Shown here in pieces: positions 21,521 to 34,904 of a stretch of 64,000 nt of DNA (within the stretch, counting starts at the first letter, position 1; every line of letters starts with the position of its first letter). Origin of the DNA: Ridgeia piscesae (Eukaryota > Annelida > Polychaeta > Sabellida > Siboglinidae); contig JAODUO010001197.1 in assembly GCA_025642075.2 (NCBI GenBank), positions 127,001 to 191,000 on the forward strand. Direction: 5' to 3'. The notes under the pieces were generated by a model. It was not told where the DNA came from. It did no database searches and saw only the letters and a program-made list of their open reading frames with translations. The translations under genes and the position numbers were made by a program.

Positions 21521-22539
21521 GTAATCAGCAGAATACAGTAAGCATTTTGCTGCACAAGAAAAGAGGGCAGGGAGACTGGAGACTACTGCTGAGATGACAG
21601 CTGATGACAACCACAGGAGGCACCCAGAACAAATAGTCTTACTGTGTCCACTCCAGTATCTTAGCTTCTATATCAAATAATAATGATTATGAGAGACCTG
21701 TAAGGATATACACATAATGCAATGATGTACATGTAATGTAAAGATGTACACGTAATGTAAAGATGTACACGTAATGTAAAGATGTACACGTAATGTTGTC
21801 TTGTTGATGTAATGTGTGTTGTCATGTGTTCACGTTTACACGTGCATGCATTCATATTTAGAAGTTGTATTTTTATTAACTGTGTTTCTCTTTTATGATT
21901 AATTAATCTACTCCACACATGTGGCAATTTAATATGTTACCGTGACTTTGCATCTGTGTAGCATGTGGTTTTTGGCATAATTTGAGATGATGCTGGTATG
22001 TGGCAGCCACAGGTTAATCAATAGGTATTATCACACAACACTGCTCCGTGGACCAACATGATGGGCTGCAGGATATTAAAACTCATCTGCCGGTGTAATT
22101 TATGTTTCCTGTTTCCTGGGTTAATTTGTTCTGATACATCTCTCCTGTGAATCAGGGAGCCATAAACCTGTTCTCGTGAAGCATGTGACAGGTGACACTG
22201 ATTTTATTCATATTTCGCACATGTTGAGGTTATTGTTGTGTATAAAATTAAGATTTTAAAACTTTCTAATCAAAATACAGACTCTACAATATTCACACAC
22301 TTTTTTTGGTATACAAAATGACAATGAATTTGCAATACTCTAATGAGTACATTTGTATTTGGACAGCAAAAACAGTTAATTTATGTATTTTTTTGTCAAA
22401 CACCTGTTTTCTCAGACACCAAAAGAATGTTTTTGGGGAGTTGAGAATTTAATGTCTTTAGGTGTCGGAAGATGTACAACTGATACAGTGTGAGTGGGGT
22501 GAGATTTATCAATATAGTTTATTAATATTATCTTAAGAT
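21521..22539. other. unique sequence with a short 19-bp repeat
   Basis: At about 21711-21796 there are four copies of GATGTACACGTAATGTAAA (19 bp). The first copies have ACATGTAA in place of ACACGTAA. Elsewhere no gene or element was recognised. Confidence 0.6.
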
Positions 22540-22829
22540 GCTAAGTGAAGAGAGGACACTAGGTGTAGAGAGGACACTAGGTGTACACAGGACACCTGGT
22601 GTACATAGGACACTTGATGTACACAGGACACTAGGTATACACAGGACACTAGGTGTACACAGGACACTTGGTGTACACATGACACTTGGTGTACACAGGA
22701 CACTTGGTGTACACAGGACACTTGGTGTACACAGGACACTTGGTGTACACATGACACTTGGTGTACACAGGACACTTGGTGTACACAGGACACTTGGTGT
22801 ACACAGGACACTTGGTGTACATAGGACAC
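22540..22829. repeat. 18-bp minisatellite, about 16 copies
   Basis: Tandem GGTGTACACAGGACACTT (18 bp), with variants GATGTACA, GTATACAC and ACATGACA. The reading frame RTLGVH repeats because 18 is six codons. Confidence 0.95.
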
Positions 22830-23339
22830 ATACAGAGCTGAGCTTCATAACTAAGGATATGCATGATAATATCCACACTACAAAGTACCATTTCTCAATC
22901 CGATGCAGTTTATTTTTATTCTTGGCTCTGCTAACGAGTGTTCTTTAGAAGAGAATTGATGTGGCCTACATATTGTTTGCCACACTTCAAACGTATGCTT
23001 ATGTTGCTGTGGCAAAGCAGTCATAAATCAAAGTTCCTTTATGTGCTATTTCTATTAATGCATGTCTTGAAGAAATTTTATTCAGGACATGTACATAAAT
23101 TGCGCATATGTATGTGTGTATTTGGATTGCTGCCACTGAAACAGGCTTTCTTGGATTATGTTCACTAAAAATGATTAAAAGTTGCAACACTAAAAACTAT
23201 AATAGTCACATCAGACAAAATCAGTTTGTATCTAATAATTACAATTTACTATAGATGTGTTTGCAAAAGTGTGAAACCTGGTATGTACCTGCCACACGGC
23301 ACATTCACTAGTGGGGGACACTGATGATTATAACTAATG
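22830..23339. other. unique sequence
   Basis: No gene recognised. Short open frames on both strands are unsupported. Confidence 0.5.
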
Positions 23340-24575
23340 TATCAAGAAGATGTAGCTCACTCAAAGAACATCGGTCAATTGGCTCTAAGATGTAGCTAAC
23401 TCAAACAACATCGGTCAAGTGGCTAAGATGTAGCTAACTCAAACAACATCGGTCAAGTGGCTAAGATGTAGCTCACTCAAACAACATCGGTCAAGTGGCT
23501 AAGATGTAGCTAACCCAAACAACATCTGTCAAGTGGCTAAGATGTAGCTAACACAAACAACATCGGTCAAGTGGCTAAGATGTAGCTAACTCAAACAACA
23601 TCAGTCAAGTGGCTAAGATGTAGCTAACTCAAACAACATCGGTCAAGTGGCTAAGATGTAGCTAACTCAAACAACATCGGTCAAGTGGCTAAGATGTAGC
23701 TAACTCAAACAACATCGGTCAAGTGGCTAAGATGTAGCTAACTCAAACAACATCGGTCAAGTGGCTAAGATGTAGCTAACTCAAACAACATCGGTCAAGT
23801 GGCTAAGATGTAGCTAACTCAAACAACATCGGTCAAGTGGCTAAGATGTAGCTAACTCAAACAACATCGGTCAAGTGGCTAAGTGTAGCTCACTCAAACA
23901 TAATCGGTCAAGTGGCTAGGATGTAGCTAACTCAAACAACATCGTCAAGTGGCTAAGATGTAGCTAACTCAAACAACATCGGTCAATGTGGCACACAGAA
24001 CATGTAGCTCACTCAAACAACATCGGTCAAGTGGCTAAGATGTAGCTAACTCAAACAACATCGGTCAAGTGGCTAAGATGTAGCTCACTCAAACAACATT
24101 GGTCAAGTGGCTAAGATGTAGCTAACTCAAACAACATCGGTCAAGTGGCTAAGATGTAGCTAACTCAAACATAATCGGTCAAGTGGCTAAGATGTAGCTA
24201 ACTCAAACACCATCGGTCAAGTGGCTAGGATGTAGCTAACTCAAACAACATCGGTCAAGTGGTTAAGATGTAGCTAACTCAAACAACATCGGTCAAGTGG
24301 CTAAGATGTAGCTAACTCAAACAACATCGGTCAAGTGGCTAAGATGTAGCTAACTCAAACAACATCGGTCAAGTGGTTAAGATGTAGCTAACTCAAACAA
24401 CATCGGTCAAGTGGCTAAATCATGTAGCAAACTCAAACAATATCGGTCAAGTGGTTAAGATGTAGCTAACTCAAACAACATCGGTCAAGTGGTTAAGAGG
24501 TAGCTCACTTAAACAACATCGGTCAAGTGGTTAAGAGGTAGCTCACTCAAACAACATTGGTCAAGTGGCCAACCT
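23340..24575. repeat. 38-bp minisatellite, about 32 copies
   Basis: Unit contains GATGTAGCTAACTCAAACAA, then CATCGGTCAAGTGGCTAA. Most copies are near identical. Variants include GCTCACTC for GCTAACTC and GGTTAAGA for GGCTAAGA, with a disturbed copy near 23985-24005. Confidence 0.95.
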
Positions 24576-24904
24576 ACTACTCAGTGTGACCAGCTGACCC
24601 ACACAGGGAGAGGGAAATGCTTTAATTTAATGTGTTGATCATTCGCTAGTCTTCACGAGAACCTGTCAATGGGCACACAAACATGAGTGATATTAAATAC
24701 ACGGGAGAGAGAATGTAGTGACTCGGTGACTGCTGCAATTTATAAAACTACATGCTGCGTGCAGGTATATGTGTCAACTAGCCAAACATCAGCTGTGCTA
24801 CATCACTTCCAATTGTAACAGTGCTGAAGATGAACCATTAATGCCCCATAAGTATGTTTTCTGTAAGTCTGAGACTTAAAATTAAAGGTGTTCCATGAGA
24901 AGAG
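24576..24904. other. unique spacer
   Basis: No feature recognised. Confidence 0.5.
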
Positions 24905-25395
24905 TTGTGAAAACTGGTGTAAGTTTTACAGGTGCCATGTTGTTGTTGTTGTTTCTGCTGAGTGCAGCCTCACGTGTTGGTGTAAGTTTTACAGGTGCCA
25001 TGTTGTTGTTGCTGCTGAGTGCAGCCTCACGTGTTGGTGTAAGTTTTACAGGTGCCATGTTGTTGTTGTTGTTGCTGAGTGCAGCCTCACGTGTTGGTGT
25101 AAGTTTTACAGGTGCCATGTTGTTGTTGTTGCTGAGTGCAGCCTCACGTGTTGGTGTAAGTTTTACAGGTGCCATGTTGTTGTTGCTGCTGAGTGCAGCC
25201 TCACGTGTTGGTGTAAGTTTTACAGGTGCCATGTTGTTGTTGTTGTTGCTGCTGAGTGCAGCCTCACGTGTTGGTGTAAGTTTTACAGGTGCCATGTTGT
25301 TGCTGCTGCTGAGTGCAGCCTCACGTGTTGGTGTAAGTTTTACAGGTGCCATGTTGTTGCTGCTGCTGAGTGCAGCCTCACGTGTTGGTGTAAGT
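24905..25395. repeat. about 60-bp minisatellite with a variable inner trinucleotide run, 8 copies
   Basis: Each unit holds TGTAAGTTTTACAGGTGCCA, a (TTG/CTG) run of 4-7 triplets, and GAGTGCAGCCTCACGTGTTG. The triplet run varies between copies, so a microsatellite is nested in a minisatellite. The unit also places a donor-like GTAAGT nine bases before an acceptor-like TTTTACAG|GTG. Open frames on both strands follow from the triplet changes. Confidence 0.94.
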
Positions 25396-26154
25396 CCTTG
25401 CTCTTGTATACCTTAGCAGTGGGTCCAGTGATACAGTCAGTGAAAACGTAGCTTCTGTTGGTGCTTCACGTTGACATTTTCATCTATCTCTGATACATCT
25501 GTAGTGATATGTGACGCACATTATTTCTGTCACACTCATAAGTTCATCAGATGTAGGAGGTCGTCCTGCACCTCTCTGATATCATTCTAAGTGACCAGAT
25601 GAATGGCAGTGTCACCATGCCATTGTCATTAGGGCAGCATCACCATCACGGTTGACATATTGGAAGTGCCACCAGTGTTGTTGTCATAGCAACCACACCA
25701 CCACTGCAGGTGACATAGCGGAAGTGTCACTGCCATTGTTGTCATAGTGACAGTATCAACACAGTTGTTGACACAGCGGCTGCATCACCAACTTTTTTTA
25801 TCATAGTGACGTCATCACCATCACTGTTATTGTCATAGTGACAACATCACTGCTGTTGTCATGGTAACAGCATCACATGCACAACATTGTTGTTAAAATG
25901 GCAATATCATCATCACAATGCCGTTGTCATGGTGACATAATTAACTGAGTGCGTCCACATCTAATGGGTTCTTGTCACATCACCATTATCTTCAATTATC
26001 CCTCACATCAGCTGTTGATTGATTTTGCAAGGCCACTGGCCACAGCATGTTTACACTCAGCGATTAATACCAACACACATATGAAAGGCAGATTATGTAA
26101 ACAATATAGCACCTGTTTATATCTCTAGCTCATGTCTCGGCCCATCCTCTCTCC
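25396..26154. other. degenerate TTGTCATAGTGACA-type repeats and unique sequence
   Basis: From about 25590 to 25935 the strings TTGTCATAGTGAC, GCATCACCA and TCACCATCAC recur irregularly. This looks like an old decayed array. No gene was recognised. Confidence 0.55.
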
Positions 26155-26722
<568 letters not shown>

Positions 26723-27814
26723 CTCATTCCAGTCTCTCCAGTCTTATATTTTTGCTGCTGTTTCCCCATCTCCAGCTGCTGTCCCTCCCCACCATCCCTC
26801 CTGCTCCTGTCTCCCACTCCTTGTCCACTCAGCCTCCAGGCCTGTGTCGCTGCGCGTGTGCATCTACTGCCTGAGTGTGCGGTAAAGTGAGTTTTCCAAC
26901 AATGCCAGTACTGACGCGTAATCACATTGTGGCTATAATCAAAGTTGAAATCCATTTGTGGTGGTCAATGTACTGTGCAGCTGAGGATCTGGGTCTGGCA
27001 GCTGACTAGCAGGAAGACCCTACAAGACACCGGCCTTAGCACGCAGTGACTCGCTGGAGCAGACTGCCCAGGTGACAGGACAGCCAGCACCCTGTCAGGA
27101 GTGAGGTGTAGAGAATATCTTGTCACCGACAATGTGGCCGGCTGGGAGGATATGACAGACCTACTTACATTACCATGTTTTGTGTGCATAGTAGCGCATG
27201 ATTCTAAATGCAGGAAACATGCATGTATGTACAAACCATTGTTTGAAACATAACTAGAACATCAATTGTAACTCCGTTAAATATAAGAATTGCTGCATTT
27301 GTACAACAATAGACTAATTTAGAGCTCATTGTAAGTGTACCTCCTTCAGTTTTATGGTAAACTTTCACTTCTATCAATTAACATTGCCCCCTTTCAAAAC
27401 TTTGACTGGTTATAGTGTCACCAGATGGTGTCACTGAGAATGGGTTTATTTACAATGGGATTCACTAATAGGAATGTTTCAGATAGAAACCGAAAGCTAC
27501 AGAATTTTATTGCTTGATCAAGTCTCCTGTGGTTTGTCTGGTTCAAGTCATTGTGTAATCTGGTTTGCAGCATGCATATAGATGGAGTTTTAAAACTGTA
27601 AATGGTCAGAAATTACAAGGAAACTTAGATGCTGCATCATGAGCTAGTAATTGGCAGTTCTGTTGTCTGAAGTAATGTCCAGGTTGGCCGTGTTGTGCAG
27701 TCTGTGTTTTATATTGATGCCTGTCCAAATTGTTATTGAGTTGAGGCTGTGACAGTATGTGGTGCTATAAGACAATGTTTCTCCTACAATATAACGTGTC
27801 TGCCAGATTATCAG
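26723..27814. other. unique sequence, no gene recognised
   Basis: A mixed-composition stretch with no recognised domain, RNA gene or repeat. Confidence 0.5.
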
Positions 27815-28110
27815 TGAAGGGGGCGTACGGTGGCTCTCTCCCACCTGTCGCCTTCAGAACATGGACAATCTCAGTCACCTCACGTTGCCTGTGTCTTTCG
27901 GAAGAGACACTAAAAGCCGGTGGTCCCTTCTATCTGATGTCTATGCCTGGGGAGGTAAAAGATCCCACACAGGAGGTAAATGTGTAACTTGTAGTGGACT
28001 CACTAATTTTTGAGAAGGACAACTCTGAAAATGAAGCTTGACAATATCTAGCTACAAACATATGGCTAACGTAGAGTGATGAGCTATAACCATAAGAAGA
28101 AGAAGACTAC
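27815..28110 (+). mobile_element. SINE-like element with GAAGAA tail
   Basis: Contains TTTCGGAAGAGACACTAAAA, GGTGGTCCCTTCTATCTG and GGTAAAAGATCCCACACAGG, a block layout seen in tRNA-derived SINE bodies of invertebrates, and ends in a CATAAGAAGAAGAAG tail. Only the body and tail are clear; the tRNA-like head is not. Family assignment is inference. Confidence 0.5.
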
Positions 28111-29334
28111 GCCAGGGCACAGTGCAACATTAGTTAAATTATCTTCACCATGTCAATTTATGATGCATTCTCCAGTACATTGTCGTGCACAAACAAAACC
28201 GTCATGATATGGGCACTGATTATTTCTCGTTTGCTTTTTTGTACTTTATTTTGTATTCTTAACATAGCAAATTGTGCTTATCTTAAAGATAATTATTTTC
28301 TGCACCTTGCAGTTTTACATATATCAGTCAGCAGTGGAAAACATGCTATGCTCTGTCTCGATGTGTTTGCATAGAATAGTTAAGTGTAGGCCTATGTACA
28401 AACTCTGAGTCAAGTCATATATCATAGTGCTCGTTCAAACATTTGTAATGTAAAGCTATGTGAAAAAACACCATTAATGCACAGCAGATGAGCCATAGAA
28501 TCGAGTGACATATGTTGCATAGGTATTGAGACAATGACACCCAAAGAAACAGGCATCTGATCATTTTCAGATGTCCATGGTCCTTAGAGTTAGTGTATAA
28601 TGCACACCTTCTGTCTGACTGACTCGTTTGTAGTGACTAAGATTGGGTAGAAAAGTGAAAGGTGAATAGTTTGTTTATAAGATTCTGGCACATTGAGATC
28701 GTTTGGACATATCAACATGTTCACACAGTTTCTATCTAGGCTGCCCAGCAACAGTCTTTAATACATATATACGTCTTGCATACAATTAAAAACATTTATG
28801 GTCGCACCTTTCAACTTGTTGGGGATATTTTACCATTCCTGGGTGAAAATCAGCTCCACTTCCTTAAGAAACCATGTGGCTCAGGGACCAGCCTTTGTCT
28901 CAGTAACTGCTCTTTATACGACAGTATAAATACGAAACTGCTGCCTGTACACAAGGGAATCTTATTTATGCTGATTTTATCCTTGTGTTCTTTGCATTTT
29001 TAGTAGTCTTGTGGAGGCTATGTCTTCAACAGTCAATGCTTAGCTAATAAGGGTGAGCAAGTTCTCCACGTGAATAATTTCTGACGTATCTTATTTCTGT
29101 AAACAGTTTCAGTTTTATTTGCATCTGTCTGATTAATTTATAATGCACTGCACCAGCCATTACAAATTTTCCTTATTGTGAGGTATAAAATAACGCATGA
29201 AATAATATTTGTGTATAAAATTGTTTTGCACAAAATGTATTACTCAAAGCTTGTCAAAACATTCAAAGTGCATTATTTAAAGTCGTAAATTTGGGGTCAA
29301 ATATTTGACCTTAGATGCTTGCTGATGCTCTTAT
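28111..29334. other. unique sequence, no gene recognised
   Basis: More than 1.2 kb with short unsupported open frames only. Confidence 0.5.
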
Positions 29335-31860
29335 GAGGTAAAACACCTTGTGTCTCGCTTGTTAGCCAGCGTTCACTGTTGGTGGTCACCTTGTGTGTTG
29401 CTTATTAGCCAGCGTTCACTGTTGGTGGTCACCTTGTGTCTCGCTTGTTAGCCAGCGTTCACTGTTGGTGGTCACCTTGTGTCCCGCTTGTTAGCCAGCG
29501 TTCACTGTTGGTGGTCACCTTGTGTGTTGCTTATTAGCCAGCGTTCACTGTTGGTGGTCACCTTGTGTCCCGCTTGTTAGCCAGCGTTCACTGTTGGTGG
29601 TCACCTTGTGTGTTGCTTATTAGCCAGCGTTCACTGTTGGTGGTCACCTTGTGTCCCGCTTGTTAGCCAGCGTTCACTGTTGGTGGTCACCTTGTGTCCC
29701 GCTTGTTAGCCAGCGTTCACTGTTGGTGGTCACCTTGTGTCCTGCTTGTTAGCCAGCGTTCACTGTGGTGGTCACCTTGTGTCCCGCTTGTTAGCCAGCG
29801 TTCACTGTTGGTGGTCACCTTGTGTCCCGCTTTTAGCCAGCGTTCACTGTTGGTGGTCACCTTGTGTGTCTTATTAGCCAGCGTTCACTGTTGGTGGTCA
29901 CCTTGTGTCCCGCTTGTTAGCCAGCATTCACTGTTGGTGGTCACCTTGTGTCCCGCTTGTTAGCCAGCGTTCACTGTTGGTGGTCACCTTGTGTCCCGCT
30001 TGTTAGCCAGCGTTCACTGTTGGTGGTCACCTTGTGTGTTGCTTATTAGCCAGCGTTCACTGTTGGTGGTCACCTTGTGTCCCGCTTGTTAGCCAGCGTT
30101 CACTGTTGGTGGTCACCTTGTGTCCCGCTTGTTAGCCAGCGTTCACTGTTGGTGGTCACCTTGTGTCCTGCTTGTTAGCCAGCGTTCACTGTTGGTGGTC
30201 ACCTTGTGTCCCGCTTGTTAGCCAGCGTTCACTGTTGGTGGTCACCTTGTGTCCCGCTTGTTAGCCAGCGTTCACTGTTGGTGGTCACCTTGTGTCCCGC
30301 TTGTTAGCCAGCGTTCACTGTTGGTGGTCACCTTGTGTCCCGCTTGTTAGCCAGCGTTCACTGTTGGTGGTCACCTTGTGTCCTGCTTGTTAGCCAGCGT
30401 TCACTGTTGGTGGTCACCTTGTGTCCCGCTTGTTAGCCAGCATTCACTGTTGGTGGTCACCTTGTGTGTTGCTTGTTAGCCAGCGTTCACTGTTGGTGGT
30501 CACCTTGTGTCCCGCTTGTTAGCCAGCGTTCACTGTTGGTGGTCACCTTGTGTCCTGCTTGTTAGCCAGCGTTCACTGTTGGTGGTCACCTTGTGTCCCG
30601 CTTGTTAGCCAGCGTTCACTGTTGGTGGTCACCTTGTGTCCTGCTTGTTAGCCAGCGTTCACTGTTGGTGGTCACCTTGTGTCCCGCTTGTTAGCCAGCG
30701 TTCACTGTTGGTGGTCACCTTGTGTGTTGCTTATTAGCCAGCGTTCACTGTTGGTGGTCACCTTGTGTCCCGCTTGTTAGCCAGCGTTCACTGTTGGTGG
30801 TCACCTTGTGTCCTGCTTGTTAGCCAGCGTTCACTGTTGGTGGTCACCTTGTGTGTTGCTTGTTAGCCAGCGTTCACTGTTGGTGGTCACCTTGTGTCCC
30901 GCTTGTTAGCCAGCGTTCACTGTTGGTGGTCACCTTGTGTCCTGCTTGTTAGCCAGCATTCACTGTTGGTGGTCACCTTGTGTCCTGCTTGTTAGCCAGC
31001 ATTCATTGTTGGTGGTCACCTTGTGTGTTGCTTGTTAGCCAGCATTCACTGTTGGTGGTCACCTTGTGTCCTGCTTGTTAGCCAGCATTCACTGTTGGTG
31101 GTCACCTTGTGTCCCGCTTGTTAGCCAGCGTTCACTGTTGGTGGTCACCTTGTGTCCCGCTTGTTAGCCAGCGTTCACTGTTGGTGGTCACCTTGTGTCC
31201 CGCTTGTTAGCCAGCGTTCACAGTTGGTGGTCACCTTGTGTCCCGCTTGTTAGCCAGCGTTCACTGTTGGTGGTCACCTTGTGTCCTGCTTGTTAGCCAG
31301 CGTTCACTGTTGGTGGTCACCTTGTGTCCTGCTTGTTAGCCAGCATTCACTGTTGGTGGTCACCTTGTGTCCTGCTTGTTAGCCAGCGTTCACTGTTGTT
31401 GGTCACCTTGTGTCCTGCTTGTTAGCCAGCGTTCACTGTTGGTGGTCACCTTGTGTCCCGCTTGTTAGCCAGCGTTCACTGTTGGTGGTCACCTTGTGTT
31501 TGCTTGTTAGCCAGCGTTCACTGTTGGTGGTCACCTTGTGTCCTGCTTGTTAGCCAGCGTTCACTGTTGGTGTCACCTTGTGTCCTGCTTGTTAGCCAGC
31601 GTTCACTGTTGTTGGTCACCTTGTGTCCTGCTTGTTAGCCAGCGTTCACTGTTGGTGGTCACCTTGTGTCCCGCTTGTTAGCCAGCGTTCACTGTTGGTG
31701 GTCACCTTGTGTGTTGCTTGTTAGCCAGCGTTCACTGTTGGTGGTCACCTTGTGTCCTGCTTGTTAGCCAGCGTTCACTGTTGGTGGTCACCTTGTGTCC
31801 TGCTTGTTAGCCAGCGTCCACTGTTGGTGGTCACCTTGGCCATTGTCACCTTGGCAGTGG
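29335..31860. repeat. 43-bp minisatellite, about 58 copies
   Basis: Unit contains TTAGCCAGCGTTCACTGTTG then GTGGTCACCTTGTGTCCCGC. The two most common variant sites are GCG or GCA (before TTCAC) and CCCGC or CCTGC, both CpG-to-TpG/CpA type. A further variant has GTGTTGCTTATT. The array fades at 31830-31860 into GGCCATTGTCACCTTGG repeats. Confidence 0.96.
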
Positions 31861-32091
31861 TCACTTTGGCTGTGGTATGTAGATGTAGATGTGAGCCAAG
31901 ATGGAAATTAATCAGGCATGAAGTGTTCCGCATGGAAGGCAACAATGGGGAAATATGCTTTTAATGATCGCAGCAGCCAGAACCTGATGTGGTGGCTGTG
32001 TGCAGTGTGATACCAGTATCATCATAAAGTGTATTGACAACTCAACATAGCCGCAACAAACATAGGAACGTTCTGAAGGCAATGTTATATA

Positions 32092-32137
<46 letters not shown>

Positions 32138-32269
32138 AAATATAAATTATAATATAAATTTGTAAACAAATGTGTTTGGCATAAATTGTTTTAATTCCTG
32201 GACAGGTCACTGTAACCGACAAATGGCAAAATCAAAGTCGGATTATTATACAAATATGATATGAAATAA
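31861..32269. other. unique spacer with a TA run
   Basis: A (TA)n microsatellite lies at about 32106-32134. Nothing else was recognised. Confidence 0.6.
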
Positions 32270-33870
32270 CTCTGCAATGCCACAACAGCTATGGAAATGC
32301 ATAAATCAAATCTTACACAGGACTTCTCTACCAACTCATGCATCAATCAAGTCCTTCTGTGACTCTTTCTCTGGCCATTTAAAAGACAAAACTAGCCTAG
32401 CCTAGGTCATACTCCAGACACTGTAAATGCAGACTTGCTACAAGTAAATTTTCAACTGACATTGTTTGAACCAGCCACAATTGCTGAAGTGAGAGAAATA
32501 CGATCAAGTAAATGCTGTGATCTTGACACACGTGTTAATTAGACCTATACGAGATGTGATAAATGCATCACTCTGCTCCGACTTATTTCCTGATGATTTT
32601 AAATGCGCGCATATAAACCCAGTTCTTAAGAAGACATCTCTGCCTGAAGATGACTTAAACAGCTAGAGTACTTGAAGAGGTTGTGGGTAATAATCTCAGG
32701 TCTCACTTCTACACAAATGACTTATCCAATGTGTCTGCATACAAACAATTTCATTCCACTGAAACTGCGCTTTTAAAAGTACATAATGACATTAGCCTTG
32801 ACACTGATAATAACAAAGTTACCGCACTAACTCTGCTTGATCCATCTGCTGCATTTGACACGATTGACTACGACATTCTCATTAGATGTTTAACAATGTG
32901 GTAAGGCATGTCTGGCACAGCATTTAGCTGCTTTTCTTCATACTTCAAGCCATTAAGAGAGGCAACTGTTTTGCAGATATGCTGCTCACCTCATGTAGAG
33001 TCACCCAGGGTTCTGTTTCTGGCCATTGCTTTTCACTCTCTGTATAACACCTGTAAGCTCTGTTATCCAAAGTCACAACTTGGGTCATCGCCTTTACACA
33101 GATTACACACACATCTACATTTCTTTGGCCACATCTGATAATTATCACTCCCTGAATCAGCTCAGGGATTGTCTTAAAGGCGTCTCCGTTTGGATGAAAA
33201 ACAGTAAAGTAATGTTTAATGCAGAAAAGACTGAATTTCTCATCATTGGTACCCAAATGCAGCGTAGAAAACTTGAATGTTTTTTCCTGACACATATATT
33301 GAGTGACAGTATCACACCAGCCACCTCAGTGTTAAATCTTGGAGTACTGTTTGATGAAATTTCAGTTTCAAACAACATAATAAAAAACATGTTGCTGCTG
33401 GTTTTACGATATCCTCAATCATTGCATTGGCTCCCTGTTCACTGTCACATTATTGTCAAGATTTGTACAATACCCTATCAAGCTCTCTTATCAACACAAC
33501 CAGAATATCTGAATGTGATGCTCACCCCAACAAGAAATCCCAGACAGCTATGATCAATCAATAGTAACCGTCTTCACATTCCTCGGGTGAAAATGAAAGC
33601 TGGAACCTGAGCTTTCTCTGTTGCTGCACCAACTGGGTAGAATTCACTTCCAGCCAGTGTTAAATTAGAATGAAATATAGTTTCATTCTGCTGGCATCTA
33701 AAAACCTATCTCTGTAATGTTGCCTATCATCCTTAGCTTCCGAGCACCTTCATCTATCTGTTGACGACTTGCGCATTGTTTACGATTACGAGATTGCTTA
33801 ATCCCTTAGTTTTGTTGTGCCACTGAGCTTGAGGATATTGGCGCATAAGAAGTCAATAATATTATTACAT
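32270..33870 (+). mobile_element. decayed L2/CR1-clade LINE, internal deletion, dead catalytic site
   Basis: Fragments in different plus frames give reverse-transcriptase motifs in the right order: a connection region (FEPATIAEVREI near 32470), FHSTETALLKVHND (about 32750), SAAFDTIDYDIL (about 32848), LYTDYTHIYISL where a YADD motif is expected (about 33095), WMKNSK and FLIIGTQMQR (about 33190-33260), LHWLPV (about 33425) and a C-terminal LKTYLCNVAY-like segment (about 33700). The catalytic aspartates are altered, several stops and frameshifts occur, and the thumb between about 33390 and 33410 is missing. A 3' UTR with GTGCCACTGAGCTTGAGGA follows. It is a non-functional relic. Confidence 0.85.
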
Positions 33871-34904
33871 ATTATGGACCCTAAATGCATGTGAATGGCA
33901 GATAGAGATTATTAATTGTTTACGAGATTTTATATTAAATGATTTTATATTCAAAACATAACATTGATAAAATCTGGTAAAAGGACATAGTTGTATATTG
34001 TTGTGAACATGTTTGCTTGTCATTTTATTTTACATATTTCTGCATTTTACTTGACTGAGCTTTTTCTACACAAAATAAAACCAGTTACAATTTATGTTTA
34101 CCATAGTTTAAAAAATCTACAAATTGTAAATCAACTTAGCTTACCTATTCCTTTTCCATATGCATATTATAATAATAAACATGTGAACAAAATACTGTAA
34201 TTAATTGCAATCAATATAGCTGTGACAATTACACAGACTAAGTTAGTTACAATTATGGCGTTATTTTGAAATCAGAATATACTTCAGTTACAAATGGAAT
34301 GCCTTCGGCGTAATCAGTTACAGTTGCAATTACAGCCCTGGGCATTATAATTGGTTGTGTCAACACTGCCTTGTTAAGTAGATAATACAGTACTTTGTCA
34401 AGCTATTAGAGCACTACCACAACCAACTGAGGTTTTTCTTTTGTGGTGGTGCGAGTAATGGCCATTCATGTGGCACCAATGTGTCATCCTCTGTCCAAGT
34501 GTCACCAGTCAGAACCGTACAGTTTCCAATCGAGCCTGCACACTCATGTTGTATCATTGTTTGTCTGATTTTTTGGCACGTTGCCAACATGTTGATGAGC
34601 TTTACACACGCACCGCGATCAGGACGCTCACATGTTTTTTGTAGTTTATTATTGAATGTCTGTTCGTGTTTTGCGATCCATGTAGGTTTTCAATTAACCA
34701 GTGCTTCTGCATACTGCATTCGTAATGAAATGAGTAATGCATATAATATCGACCAGGTGCCAAGAGAACATAGTTGGTGACTGATACAGTGTTTATACAA
34801 ACACAAATAGTCATGTACGAGTGGAAAGTAAGAGACATATCTGTGGCCCTAGATGGCAGTCACAGGGTGTTGACATGACGGTAGAAAGTATACCTAACTG
34901 ACAC
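33871..34904. other. unique AT-rich sequence
   Basis: No gene or repeat recognised. Confidence 0.5.

Noticed and set aside
32683..33553. Functional reverse transcriptase
   Set aside because: The YADD site is changed, frames are broken and the thumb is missing.
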